DNA of 40,724 nucleotides. It comes from an uncultured Bacteriovoracaceae bacterium (lineage in GTDB: Bacteria > Bdellovibrionota > Bacteriovoracia > Bacteriovoracales > Bacteriovoracaceae). The notes under the pieces were generated by a model. That model searched no databases. It worked only from the letters and a program-made list of their open reading frames with translations, and was not told where the DNA came from. The translations under genes and the position numbers were made by a program. The stretch spans positions 1 through 40,724 of the forward strand of contig CAKZUQ010000039.1 of NCBI GenBank assembly GCA_937923325.1, written 5' to 3'. Below are positions 15,874-24,355 of the stretch, piece by piece (positions within the stretch are counted from its first letter, which is position 1; each line of letters opens with the position of its first letter).

Positions 15874-17320
15874 TATACTTTCCTTCCATATATTCTTTTT
15901 TAAGTGTTTTTTTGCAAACTTTACCACTAATATTAGTAGGGTAGGATTTAACATAAAAGATCTTCTCTGGAATTTGATACTCAAGGAGTACATCCGCTAA
16001 GTCTTTTTTCATTTCTTTTTCAGTCATCTCTTTTTTAGCAATGACAAAGCAAATAGTTTGGTTTTGAGTTTCATCGTTTTCAACAGCAATGGTTATAGCG
16101 TCTTGTACATACTCTTTAGAAAGAATATATGAATCTACGTCTAAAAGATTAATTCTATAACCTCTATACTTTATTGTGTCGTCCATTCTACCAGTTACAA
16201 AGTAGTCTCCGTTTTCGTTTTGGAAACCAATGTCTCCAGAGCGGTAGTATCTCTTTCCATTAAACTGAGTAAAAACTTCAGCAGTTTTTTCCGGGTTTTT
16301 GGCATATTCTTTCATCATCGAATTACCACCCATAAGGATTTCTCCTTTTTCACCTTGAGGCAGAGCGTTTCCATCCTTAACTATTACAGCAGTGCAGGCC
16401 CCAAGAGGAGTTCCTACAGATACTGTAAATTCGTGAAGATCTGAATCATCAAATTTCATTGTTTTGCAATGAGAATAAACAGGAACCTCAGTTACTCCGT
16501 AAAGGTTGTGAATTCCTATATCTTTGAAGTGCTCTTTACATTTTTTATAAAGACCATATGAGAATCTTGCTCCACCCATCATGACTGTATGAAGTTTACT
16601 GTAGTCTGCTCGGCTAACAACATTATCATCTAACAACATATTTATATTATTAACCACAGTATTGAGTGTCGTAACTTTATAAGTTTCTACTTCATAGGCC
16701 AACGTGAAAATACTTCCAGTGAATGCTGAAAAGTACAATTTACAACCACGAGCAAGAAATAATGCCACATCAATTAATGATATATCGAAAGTAAATTCAG
16801 TTACCTGAAGGGCCACATCGTTTTCAGTTACATTTGAAAATTTATCATTTACCCATTTCCAAAAATTCTCTATGGCCAAGCGGGGTACGACAACAGCTTT
16901 TGGTCGACCTGTAGAACCTGAAGTACAGATTTTGTACAAAATATCATTCTCAGTAGTTTCAATTTCATGATATTCAACTTCTTCTGAAGAAATAATTTTA
17001 TCAAACTCTTCTTCAGTCATTCGAATGGTATATTCAGTCTCTTCTAAGATTTGGCATACTCGACTCTCTGGGTAGTCTTGTTTTATAGGAACATAAAAGA
17101 CACCAGCTTCCATGCAGGCCAGCATAGTCATTAAGAACCTATGATCTTTAGGTAAGTTAATTCCAACGCCGCCGCCATCTTTTGCAGTCTGAGATATATA
17201 GTTTCTAAGCTTTGTATAATTGGCTTTAAACTTTTCAGAATCTACTGAAATGCCTTTTGGGTCGAACAATTGAAAGCTTTGTTCAAACAAACGATTGTGT
17301 ATTAATGATTTTATGTACAT
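15866..17320 (-). CDS. Amino-acid adenylation enzyme (DltA-like AMP-forming ligase)
   Basis: The 484-aa protein (from ATG 17320) is an ANL-superfamily adenylating enzyme. It shows the P-loop-like CTSGSTGRPKAVVVP, the A5 NLYGVTEVP motif, YRSGDIG and the hinge GRMDDTIKYRGYRI, and the C-terminal catalytic Lys in ISGKVCKK. The length matches DltA and stand-alone adenylation domains. It should activate an acid or amino acid as the adenylate and load it on the carrier encoded next. The classical DltA D-Ala pocket cannot be verified by eye. The divergent decarboxylase suggests an unusual amino acid such as beta-alanine or GABA, which is inference. No Shine-Dalgarno sequence precedes the ATG; a -10 box ends 6 bases before it. 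Confidence 0.88.
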   Translation of the reverse strand: MYIKSLIHNRLFEQSFQLFDPKGISVDSEKFKANYTKLRNYISQTAKDGGGVGINLPKDHRFLMTMLACMEAGVFYVPIKQDYPESRVCQILEETEYTIRMTEEEFDKIISSEEVEYHEIETTENDILYKICTSGSTGRPKAVVVPRLAIENFWKWVNDKFSNVTENDVALQVTEFTFDISLIDVALFLARGCKLYFSAFTGSIFTLAYEVETYKVTTLNTVVNNINMLLDDNVVSRADYSKLHTVMMGGARFSYGLYKKCKEHFKDIGIHNLYGVTEVPVYSHCKTMKFDDSDLHEFTVSVGTPLGACTAVIVKDGNALPQGEKGEILMGGNSMMKEYAKNPEKTAEVFTQFNGKRYYRSGDIGFQNENGDYFVTGRMDDTIKYRGYRINLLDVDSYILSKEYVQDAITIAVENDETQNQTICFVIAKKEMTEKEMKKDLADVLLEYQIPEKIFYVKSYPTNISGKVCKKTLKKEYMEGKYNG

Positions 17321-17332
17321 AGGAATGTTATA
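17318..17332 (-). promoter_or_regulatory. -10 box for a leaderless dlt-like mRNA
   Basis: TATAAC on the minus strand (17327-17332) is separated by 6 bases (ATTCCT read 5'-3') from the ATG at 17320, so transcription would begin on the start codon. No Shine-Dalgarno sequence is present. The 83-base gap to the decarboxylase gene also holds a possible plus-strand -10 (TATTAT near 17355). Confidence 0.5.
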
Positions 17333-17403
17333 CTGCAAATATGGACAGTACGTCTATTATTAGGTATCTATTAGTCATCAAAAAAACAACTCTAGGAATA
17401 CAA

Positions 17404-18801
17404 ATGCAGCCAAGCGTTAGAAAAGAATTTTGGGCAGATCTAACTACAATTATCGATCAGTACTTATCAGAGCATAATGACCCTGAGACGCCTGTTGTTA
17501 ATTATCATAAAGCCACAGATTTAAAGGAAATTTTAAACCTCGGGCTCAAAGATGAATCTGCAGACTATAATGAAATACTAGAAGAAATAAAAAAGTACTT
17601 AAAATATAGTGTCCGTGTTGGACACCCTCAATTTAATAACCAGCTTATGGGTGGTTTTCATTTCGAGGCTTTCGTTGGTGAGTTAATTTCATTTCTTGGA
17701 AATGCAACTATGGCGACTTTTGAAGTTGCTCCAGTGGCAAGTCTTATGGAGTCAAAACTAGTTGATGAGTTAAATGAAAAAATTGGCTTCTCCGGTGGAG
17801 ATGGAATCATGCTTACAGGAGGATCAAATGCCAATATGATGGCGATTCACTGTGCTAGGCAAAGAAAGTTTCCTCAAACAAAAATGCAAGGAAATGGAGC
17901 GCACCAAATGTGTGTTTACGTTTCAAAAGAAGCTCATTACTCTCACAAAAAAGCGATGATGCTAATGGGAATGGGTCTAGATAATTTAATTGTCGTTGAG
18001 GCCGATGAACTTGGTAGAATGAAAGCAAGTGACTTAAAAGTGAAAGTTGAAGCTTCTATCTCACAAGGGAAGACTCCACTTCTAGTTTGCTCTACTGCTG
18101 GAACAACTGTCCTTGGAGCTTTTGATCCTATTGAAGAAGTAAATATAATCGCAAAAGAGTTTGACCTTTGGCACCATATTGATGGCGCTTGGGGTGGGGC
18201 TGTGATGTTTAGTGAAAAATATAATCATCTTTTAAAAGGATCTGATCAGGCAGACTCATTAACATTTGATGCACATAAGCTAATGGGCTCTGGTCTTATT
18301 ACTTCATTCTTTTTAACAAAACATACTGAAGCACTTGCAGAGTCTAATTCTGGTGGTGGCTCTCATTATATATTCCATGACTATGAAAATACTGAGTTTG
18401 ATACAGGTAAAAAGTCTCTTCAGTGTGGACGTAAAGTAGATAGTTTAAAGTTTTGGTTAATGTGGAAGGCTCAAGGGCATAAGGGGTTTGAAAAATTTGT
18501 AAATTCACAATATGAAAAACAAAACTACCTCGTAAGTCTCATAAAAGAAAATCCGAGATTAAAATTAATTCAAGAGCCTGAATATTTAAATGTTTGTTTT
18601 CAAGTTTTACCAACTGATAAATCAATTGATGTTAATAAGTATAACTATGATCTTCGTTTTAGATTAGTAAAAGAAGGGAAAATGCTTACGAACTACTCTT
18701 CATTTGAAGATGGAACAGTTTTCTTTAGACATGTATTTGCAAATAATACGACTCAGACATCTGATCTCGATAATCTAATAAATCATCTATTAGAACTTTA
18801 A
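17404..18801 (+). CDS. Group II PLP-dependent amino-acid decarboxylase
   Basis: The 465-aa product matches glutamate/aspartate/cysteine-sulfinate-type decarboxylases. STAGTTVLGAFDP (near residue 236), HIDGAWGGAVMFS (near 259) and the PLP-lysine motif FDAHKLMGSG (near 289) are in the normal order, and YFNQLMGG-type substrate-loop sequence (PQFNNQLMGG) lies near the N-terminus. The enzyme would release CO2 from an acidic or aromatic amino acid to give an amine such as beta-alanine, GABA or hypotaurine. Start at ATG 17404 is chosen because AGGA lies 6 bases upstream; the longer in-frame reading from 17341 crosses the intergenic promoter region. It is divergent from the dlt-like cassette. Confidence 0.88.
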   Translation: MQPSVRKEFWADLTTIIDQYLSEHNDPETPVVNYHKATDLKEILNLGLKDESADYNEILEEIKKYLKYSVRVGHPQFNNQLMGGFHFEAFVGELISFLGNATMATFEVAPVASLMESKLVDELNEKIGFSGGDGIMLTGGSNANMMAIHCARQRKFPQTKMQGNGAHQMCVYVSKEAHYSHKKAMMLMGMGLDNLIVVEADELGRMKASDLKVKVEASISQGKTPLLVCSTAGTTVLGAFDPIEEVNIIAKEFDLWHHIDGAWGGAVMFSEKYNHLLKGSDQADSLTFDAHKLMGSGLITSFFLTKHTEALAESNSGGGSHYIFHDYENTEFDTGKKSLQCGRKVDSLKFWLMWKAQGHKGFEKFVNSQYEKQNYLVSLIKENPRLKLIQEPEYLNVCFQVLPTDKSIDVNKYNYDLRFRLVKEGKMLTNYSSFEDGTVFFRHVFANNTTQTSDLDNLINHLLEL

Positions 18802-18803
18802 TA

Positions 18804-19481
18804 TTATTGAAGAATATTTAATACGTACCCGGTTTTGTACTCAGCTTTGATCGAAACTTTATCAGATTTTAATTTTTTTCTTAAGCTTGATATATGGGTA
18901 TCAATAACTCTGTCTGATGGTTTATCTGTGTCTAAACTAACAATTTTAAAAAGCACCTCTCTAGAAACGACTTGACCAGCTCTTTGGAGTAAGTAGCAGA
19001 AAATTTTAAATTCACTAGAGGTTGTTTTTATTGATTCTTCTTCAATTTCTATTGATTGATTTAAAACATTAACTGAAACAAAGTCTAAGTCAATAGTGTT
19101 TGATTTTTCGTGTGTTTTAACAGCAAGAGTTGATTTCACAATTGAATTTAACAAAGCACTATCAAATGGTTTGTGAACATAGTTTATTGCTCCAAGACTA
19201 TAAGCAGTAATCATTGAGTTTACATCACTTTTATTTGAAATAACTATGACTGAAGTATCTCCACTTTTATGACTTTGTCTGATTAGTGTAGCGAGCTCAA
19301 AACCACTAATATCTGGTAACATTAAATCCAATAGAATCAAATCAAATGTTTCTGTATTAATAGATTCAATTGCTGACTTGGCGGTCATTTGAGCTGTTAT
19401 TTCATAGTTACCTTTTAGAGCGGAAGCTATTAAGAACTGAACATCTTCAGAGTCATCAATTACGAGTATCTTACTTTTCAT
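18804..19481 (-). CDS. OmpR/PhoB-family response regulator
   Basis: From ATG 19481 the protein is 225 aa. The receiver domain has the acidic pair Asp9/Asp10 (VIDDSED), the acceptor Asp52 (LLLDLMLPD) and Lys104 (HKPFD). The C-terminal winged helix (about residues 130-225) has SSEFKIFCYLLQRAGQVVSRE and DTHISSLRKKL, typical of OmpR-type DNA-binding domains. No kinase gene is adjacent, so it is an orphan here; its kinase and target genes are unknown. A longer reading to 19550 lacks support: TATAAT ends 6 bases before the ATG at 19481, indicating a leaderless mRNA. It converges on the decarboxylase gene with a 2-base gap. Confidence 0.9.
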   Translation of the reverse strand: MKSKILVIDDSEDVQFLIASALKGNYEITAQMTAKSAIESINTETFDLILLDLMLPDISGFELATLIRQSHKSGDTSVIVISNKSDVNSMITAYSLGAINYVHKPFDSALLNSIVKSTLAVKTHEKSNTIDLDFVSVNVLNQSIEIEEESIKTTSSEFKIFCYLLQRAGQVVSREVLFKIVSLDTDKPSDRVIDTHISSLRKKLKSDKVSIKAEYKTGYVLNILQ

Positions 19482-19493
19482 TGGGCTATTATA
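19479..19493 (-). promoter_or_regulatory. -10 box for a leaderless response-regulator mRNA
   Basis: A perfect TATAAT on the minus strand (19488-19493) lies 6 bases before the ATG at 19481. There is no Shine-Dalgarno sequence, and the predicted transcription start is on or beside the A of the ATG. No convincing -35 element is visible. Confidence 0.55.
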
Positions 19494-19573
19494 TAACAAA
19501 CTCTTACCTTCTTTTACTAATTTTGACTTAAGAAGGCTGATTTGAAACAATTTTTCTAAAGAAAATTAAATAA

Positions 19574-19672
19574 AAATTATATAATTTAGCTGATAATATA
19601 GATAAGAAAAATAAAAGGTATAAAGGAATGCTTGGAGCTGGAAGAATTAATGCCTATAATGCTGTTAAGTAA
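19574..19672 (+). pseudogene. C-terminal remnant of a subtilisin-like serine protease
   Basis: A start-less open frame of 32 codons after a stop at 19571-19573 reads LADNIDKKNKRYKG and then MLGAGRINAYNAVK before TAA at 19670-19672. This is the C-terminal motif of subtilases (ADNID...LGAGRVNAYKAV), the last part of the peptidase S8 domain. The catalytic domain is missing, because the upstream DNA is now the promoter and 5' end of the divergent response regulator. It is a deletion remnant. The ATG at 19628 has GGA close upstream, but a 14-residue product is unlikely. Confidence 0.75.
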
Positions 19673-19698
19673 TAATTAATTTAAAAAAGGTCAGTTTT

Positions 19699-20697
19699 AT
19701 GTCTAAGAAAATTTTAGTTACAGGTGGTGCTGGTTATATTGGTTCTCATGTTGTTAAGCAGCTTGGTGAAGCAGGTTATGATATTGTTGTTTATGATAAC
19801 CTTTCAACTGGAAATAAAGAAGCCATTCTTTATGGAGAACTAGTTCATGCTGATCTAACTGATCTTAAAACGTTAGAGGAAACCTTTTCTAAGCATAAAT
19901 TCGATGGAGTTATGCATTTTGCTGGATCAATCATTGTGCCAGAAAGTGTGGAAAAGCCACTTATGTATTATTCAAATAATACACATAACTCTTTAGAGCT
20001 AATCAAAATGTGCACTAAGCATAATGTGCCAAGCTTTATCTTCTCTTCAACAGCAGCTGTCTACGGAATGTTAGAAGAAGATGAAGCTACAGAGCAAACA
20101 AAAACAAGTCCGATCAACCCTTATGGTCAAAGTAAACTTATGACTGAGCATATGTTAAGGGATACAAGTAGCGCTTTTGAAAATTTTAATTATGTTGCTC
20201 TTAGATATTTTAACGTATGTGGAGCTGACCCTGATGGAAAAATTGGACAAGCATTTCCTGGAGCAACTCATCTCATTAAAGTTAATTGTGAAGCAGCTGT
20301 TGGTAAGAGAGATAAAACATATATTTTTGGGACAGACTTTGAAACACCTGATGGAACAGGAATAAGAGATTATATACATGTTGCAGACTTGGCGAGTGCC
20401 CATATTAAAGCAATTGAGTATCTATTCGATAATAAAAAATCAGAGGTTATGAATTGTGGTTATGGACATGGTTTTTCTGTTCGAGAAGTAGTTAATACAG
20501 TTAAAGAAGTAACAAATACTGATTATAAAGTTGAAGAAACTGGAAGAAGAGCAGGAGATCCTGCCAAGTTAATCTCAAAAGTGACAAAAATAAAAGAGAC
20601 TTTAGGATGGTCCCCAAAATATGATGATTTAAATTTTATCATTAAAACAGCTTTTGATTGGGAAGGTGGGGATGTGTTTAAGTCATGGCAAAAATAA
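19699..20697 (+). CDS. galE: UDP-glucose 4-epimerase
   Basis: The 332-aa protein matches GalE in length and motifs: NAD-binding GGAGYIGSH at residues 8-16, FAGSIIVPESVEKP (the GalE loop), the Ser in FSSTAAVYG and the catalytic YGQSK, then LRYFNVCGADP and DGTGIRDYIHVADLA. It interconverts UDP-glucose and UDP-galactose in the cytoplasm for LPS or exopolysaccharide sugars. AAAGG about 8 bases before the ATG is the ribosome-binding site. The end overlaps the next gene by 13 bases. The UGD tail at the left edge uses the same UDP-glucose pool, but the genes are far apart. Confidence 0.95.
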   Translation: MSKKILVTGGAGYIGSHVVKQLGEAGYDIVVYDNLSTGNKEAILYGELVHADLTDLKTLEETFSKHKFDGVMHFAGSIIVPESVEKPLMYYSNNTHNSLELIKMCTKHNVPSFIFSSTAAVYGMLEEDEATEQTKTSPINPYGQSKLMTEHMLRDTSSAFENFNYVALRYFNVCGADPDGKIGQAFPGATHLIKVNCEAAVGKRDKTYIFGTDFETPDGTGIRDYIHVADLASAHIKAIEYLFDNKKSEVMNCGYGHGFSVREVVNTVKEVTNTDYKVEETGRRAGDPAKLISKVTKIKETLGWSPKYDDLNFIIKTAFDWEGGDVFKSWQK

Positions 20698-21188
20698 TTC
20701 TATTATTCTTATTTTTTAGTTGTTCAACTATTCATATTGAAAAAAACAACTGGAAGCATATGAGAATCTATGGAGTAGAGTCTAAAAAAACCATAAAAGT
20801 TTTAAACTTTATAGAGAGAAACTCTAAAGAGTCTAATTTAGAATCAATTACAGAAATAAAAATAAATGAATTTAGCTGTGATAGAGGAGAAGTTGCCTGT
20901 GTTTTTCCTAATGAAAAGAGTACAATTTATTTAGCACCTGAGTTTTTTAGTTTGTCATTAGTTGAACAAGCTGGAACTATTATTCACGAAATTGCACACC
21001 ATAAATATGGATATGGACATGTACGATGTTTATCAAAAAAAATAATTAACACTGAATGTGACAACTTAAGTCTTAGCCCATTTGGTACTGAATTAAAATT
21101 TTATCAAACACTGATAAAGAAAAATAAAAATATAAAAAACTTAAACTTACTTATAAGAAAGACGCAAGTGCGGATTAATAAAATTTAA
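20685..21188 (+). CDS. Putative HExxH metalloprotease lipoprotein
   Basis: The 167-aa product has a very short lipoprotein signal (MAKIILLFLFFSC, Cys13). IIHEIAHHKYGYGH at about residues 99-112 contains HExxH (His101, Glu102, His105) with a further His112, as in small zinc metallopeptidases. It would be an outer- or inner-membrane-anchored periplasmic protein. The start codon lies inside the end of galE (13-base overlap), so it is probably co-translated with it. Family unknown; protease activity is inferred from the motif. Confidence 0.72.
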   Translation: MAKIILLFLFFSCSTIHIEKNNWKHMRIYGVESKKTIKVLNFIERNSKESNLESITEIKINEFSCDRGEVACVFPNEKSTIYLAPEFFSLSLVEQAGTIIHEIAHHKYGYGHVRCLSKKIINTECDNLSLSPFGTELKFYQTLIKKNKNIKNLNLLIRKTQVRINKI

Positions 21189-21255
21189 TGTTTAAAAATC
21201 TAAAACTTTGGATACAATAATAGTCTATTAAAAATTATCTTATAAAGGAGTTAAG

Positions 21256-21699
21256 ATGAAAAAGTTAATTACTATTATGGCATTGTCAGTAACAACATCG
21301 GCTTTTGCTGGTTATGGAGCTGCTGGATGTGGGTTAGGATCTATAGTTTTAGGTGACTCTAAAGGATTTACGCAAGTATTTGCATCAACTACAAATGGAA
21401 CTTCAGGCTCACAAACTTTTGGTATTTCTTCGGGAACATCAAACTGTGGTTCATCAGGTAAAACTCCAACTCAATTTATCGAAGTAAACAAATCAGCTCT
21501 TTCGAACGAAGCTGCTAGGGGAGAAGGTGAGACAATTATGGCCCTAAGTGAAATTTATGGTTGTAAAGATTCAAATACTTTTGGAAAAATTTTAAAGTCT
21601 GACTTTGAAGCAATTTTCAAAAATAATAATCCAAAAAATATTGATTTAAATATCAAATCTACACTAAAGTCTAATAAAATCACTTGTGATCTTGTTTAA
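21256..21699 (+). CDS. DUF3015 family periplasmic protein
   Basis: The 147-aa product carries a signal peptide (MKKLITIMALSVTTSAFAG, cleavage after AFA) and then the near-invariant DUF3015 opening GYGAAGCGLGS and ATTNGTSGSQTFGISSGTSNC, with paired cysteines. Function of the family is unknown. AAAGGAG lies 7 bases before the ATG. Its 3' end overlaps the DUF4105 gene by 14 bases; these two families are often adjacent in Gram-negative genomes. Confidence 0.88.
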   Translation: MKKLITIMALSVTTSAFAGYGAAGCGLGSIVLGDSKGFTQVFASTTNGTSGSQTFGISSGTSNCGSSGKTPTQFIEVNKSALSNEAARGEGETIMALSEIYGCKDSNTFGKILKSDFEAIFKNNNPKNIDLNIKSTLKSNKITCDLV

Positions 21700-23539
21700 T
21701 CTTCTTAGCCTCACTTTATGTGGGGCTTTGTCATTTGTTTCAATTAGTACTCATGCATCATCAATTGAACAACTTGCAGAATCAAAAGAGTGGAAGCGCT
21801 TGTTACATTATAGCCCAACTTTATTCTCTGAAGAATCTGAAGTTGATGGAACTAATTTCTTTTTATCAAAAAAGGGAAAAAGTAACTTAATGGACGAGCT
21901 TATGGCTCTTAAACGAGAGTTAACAAGTAGTAAAAAAATTGATAATAATCATGCTCTTTGTAGATTTCCGGCCAGAACTAAATGGTTAGATGAAAAATTA
22001 AAATTAAAATTAAATTTAAGTAAAAAAGCATATATGCAATGTTCAGAGTATATAAAGTTTAAAAAAAGAATGGATGTCGATTCTGTCTCTTTGGTATTCT
22101 CATCCTACTACTTAGAGTCGCCTGCTTCAGCATTCGGCCACACTTTACTTCTTTTTCATAGAAAAAATGGAGATATTAGTAGTGCTAAGTCTCGCTTATT
22201 AGACATGGGAATAAACTATTCGGCACAGGTTACAACTGAGAACGCATTATTGTATGCCGTTATGGGAATTGTTGGAGCATTTAAAGGTAAATACTCAGCA
22301 ATTCCATATTTTTATAAAGTTCGAGAATACAACGACTTCGAATCAAGAGATCTATGGAATTATAAACTCAATCTATCTGATAAACATATTGATAGAATGC
22401 TAGACCATCTTTGGGAAGTTGGTAACTCATACTCTGATTATCTCTACTTTAAAGAAAATTGTAGTTATAATCTCCTGACTTTATTGGAAGTAGCTAATTT
22501 TGATTTAGACTTAAGACAAGATCTACCAAAGCTCTATACAATACCAGGTCATACAGTAAAAATTATTGAAGATCAAAAATCTCTAGTGTCTGAAGTATCA
22601 GTTGATCCTAGTTTAAGAAAAAGATTTTCATCATACTTTGATAGTTTATCGATACCTGAAAAGGAATTACTTCTTGATGTATACAAAAGTAAAAATTTAA
22701 ATTTAATTGAAAAAAACAAAATTAAGGATATAGCACTATTTCTAGATACACTAACTTTATATATTGATTTTTTACACTCAGATGAAGTTCTTCTTGGAAA
22801 AGGAGAAATTTCAAATTGGAAGAAAAAAGTTTTGATTAAAAGAAGTAAAGTAAAAAGTAATAAGAGAATTAATGTTAAAGTTGATATGAATGAAGCTCCT
22901 CACTTAGGACACGGGCCAAGAAGAGTCTCTATAGGACAAAATTTATCTAAAAATGAATTAAAGTTAGGTTATAGACTGGCATATCATGATATTATGGATC
23001 CAAGTGTCGGTCAGCCAGAGTTTGCTACAATTGAATTCTTTGATTTCGAAATTGCAAATAAAGAAAAAAAAGTAGTGTTTGAAAAAATTGATTTATTAGA
23101 AGTTCAAACTTTAAATCCTTGGACTGAATATAAAAAACCGTTTAGCTTGAAAGCAAAAGTTGGATTTGAGAGAAATAAACTCCACTGTGAGGACTGTCTT
23201 GCATTTAGCTTGATGGGAGCTGGTGGGAGTACTTTTTATAAAGATAAGAGTTTTTTAATTTATTCTTTTTTAAAAACTAAATATATAGATTCCAAAAACT
23301 TTCAAGAAAAAAATATTCTTGAACTCATTCCTGAAATTGGATCTAAGATCACAACGAAGAATTTTGGTGTTTTGTTTTTATCGTTCGAAAGTATTTACAA
23401 TACTAGGTTGAGACAAAGTACAGGTAATTTTAAAGCTGATTACAGGTACCACATTAATAATAAATATTCTCTTAAAAGCGAGCTCAAGCAACTTGGTAAT
23501 GAAAAAGAGCTTAGTGTTGATTACTTATTTTATTATTGA
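21686..23539 (+). CDS. DUF4105 (Lnb N-terminal periplasmic) domain protein
   Basis: The 617-aa product begins at GTG 21686 with a signal peptide ending near THA-SS (residues 23-25). SSYYLESPASAFGHTLLLF (about residues 134-152) is the core of the DUF4105/Lnb_N domain, which carries a His (FGH) and later a YLYFKENCSYNLL Cys motif; a papain-like (NlpC/P60-related) hydrolase fold has been proposed for the domain. The C-terminal ~230 residues are beta-rich and end in YLFYY, possibly an outer-membrane or surface barrel. It is translationally linked to the DUF3015 gene. A TTG at 21692 is an alternative start. The 3' end overlaps the convergent hydrolase gene by 15 bases. Confidence 0.83.
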   Translation: MILFNLLSLTLCGALSFVSISTHASSIEQLAESKEWKRLLHYSPTLFSEESEVDGTNFFLSKKGKSNLMDELMALKRELTSSKKIDNNHALCRFPARTKWLDEKLKLKLNLSKKAYMQCSEYIKFKKRMDVDSVSLVFSSYYLESPASAFGHTLLLFHRKNGDISSAKSRLLDMGINYSAQVTTENALLYAVMGIVGAFKGKYSAIPYFYKVREYNDFESRDLWNYKLNLSDKHIDRMLDHLWEVGNSYSDYLYFKENCSYNLLTLLEVANFDLDLRQDLPKLYTIPGHTVKIIEDQKSLVSEVSVDPSLRKRFSSYFDSLSIPEKELLLDVYKSKNLNLIEKNKIKDIALFLDTLTLYIDFLHSDEVLLGKGEISNWKKKVLIKRSKVKSNKRINVKVDMNEAPHLGHGPRRVSIGQNLSKNELKLGYRLAYHDIMDPSVGQPEFATIEFFDFEIANKEKKVVFEKIDLLEVQTLNPWTEYKKPFSLKAKVGFERNKLHCEDCLAFSLMGAGGSTFYKDKSFLIYSFLKTKYIDSKNFQEKNILELIPEIGSKITTKNFGVLFLSFESIYNTRLRQSTGNFKADYRYHINNKYSLKSELKQLGNEKELSVDYLFYY

Positions 23540-24325
23540 TTCTAATTTATCAAAAAAAATATTTCTATTCTTTTCTTGGGTAAATGCTCTTATGTGTAAA
23601 GACTGAGAAAACCAAACTTTATCTTTTTGATGGGGATATTTTTGATAAATATCTTTTCCCAATTCGAGAGGAACAATTTGATCTGCCATCCCGTGAAGAA
23701 CTAGTAATTTCCCTTTATAGTTTCCAAAGTAGTTGTTTGCAGAGAAATCATCATTCAGTAGAAGAAATGCTAATGGTGATAAAATATATGTTATCCAATT
23801 GCGCTTTAAGACTTTATAACCAATTTCTTCATATGATAAAAATGTTGAATCTAAAACTAATAAATCAATTTGATTTTGAAACTTTACAGCTGGTGCAACA
23901 GAAATATTTCCTCCAAGAGATTGTCCAAATATAATCCTAGGAGCACTAAATGATTCTACGAATTGCTTAGTTATGAGTATTGAGTCTTGATAGAGTTGTT
24001 CTCTAAAAGCGGCTCCATCAGAGTCACCATATCCACTATAGTCAGGAATAATAACTTGATATCCTCTTTTTGTAATCCACGCTAAATTGAAAAAATGAGT
24101 TGATCTATTTTCGGCATTTCCGTGAAAGAATAGAATACTACCTTTAGGAGTTGAAGCTTTAGGCTCTAATACCCATCCATAAAGAACATGCTCATTATTA
24201 TGTTTAAATTGAATTTGTCGATATTTAATACCGTATTTATCAGGAGTTACATATATTTTTTTATGTGGTTGATAAAACAAGTTACTACAGCTAGAAAATA
24301 AAACTAAAAAAACTAATCTCATCAT
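23525..24325 (-). CDS. Alpha/beta-hydrolase lipoprotein
   Basis: The 266-aa protein has a lipobox (LFSSC, Cys13) and an alpha/beta-hydrolase fold: oxyanion HGNAENRS (near residue 69), nucleophile GQSLGG (near 134-139), acid in HGMADQIVP (near 212) and His in SLHIRAF (near 244). It resembles BEM46-type serine hydrolases; the substrate is unknown. It is probably anchored in the periplasm. AAGGG 2-5 bases before MetMet serves as ribosome-binding site. It is divergent from queC with a 27-base gap. Confidence 0.85.
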   Translation of the reverse strand: MMRLVFLVLFSSCSNLFYQPHKKIYVTPDKYGIKYRQIQFKHNNEHVLYGWVLEPKASTPKGSILFFHGNAENRSTHFFNLAWITKRGYQVIIPDYSGYGDSDGAAFREQLYQDSILITKQFVESFSAPRIIFGQSLGGNISVAPAVKFQNQIDLLVLDSTFLSYEEIGYKVLKRNWITYILSPLAFLLLNDDFSANNYFGNYKGKLLVLHGMADQIVPLELGKDIYQKYPHQKDKVWFSQSLHIRAFTQEKNRNIFFDKLESIIK

Positions 24326-24340
24326 ATCCCTTAATTAGTG

Positions 24341-24355
24341 TATAATAATAGCATG
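24341..24355 (+). promoter_or_regulatory. -10 box for leaderless queC in a 27-bp divergent gap
   Basis: TATAAT (24341-24346) lies 6 bases before ATG 24353, with no Shine-Dalgarno sequence between. The gap to the divergent hydrolase gene is only 27 bases, so promoters must overlap; TATTAT/TATACA on the minus strand could serve the hydrolase. No convincing -35 element is present. Confidence 0.55.

Noticed and set aside
15874..15993. N-terminal extension of the carrier-protein frame up to 15993
   Set aside because: It lies inside the adenylation gene, adds sequence unlike carrier proteins, and ATG 15873 has GGAAGGAAAG upstream.
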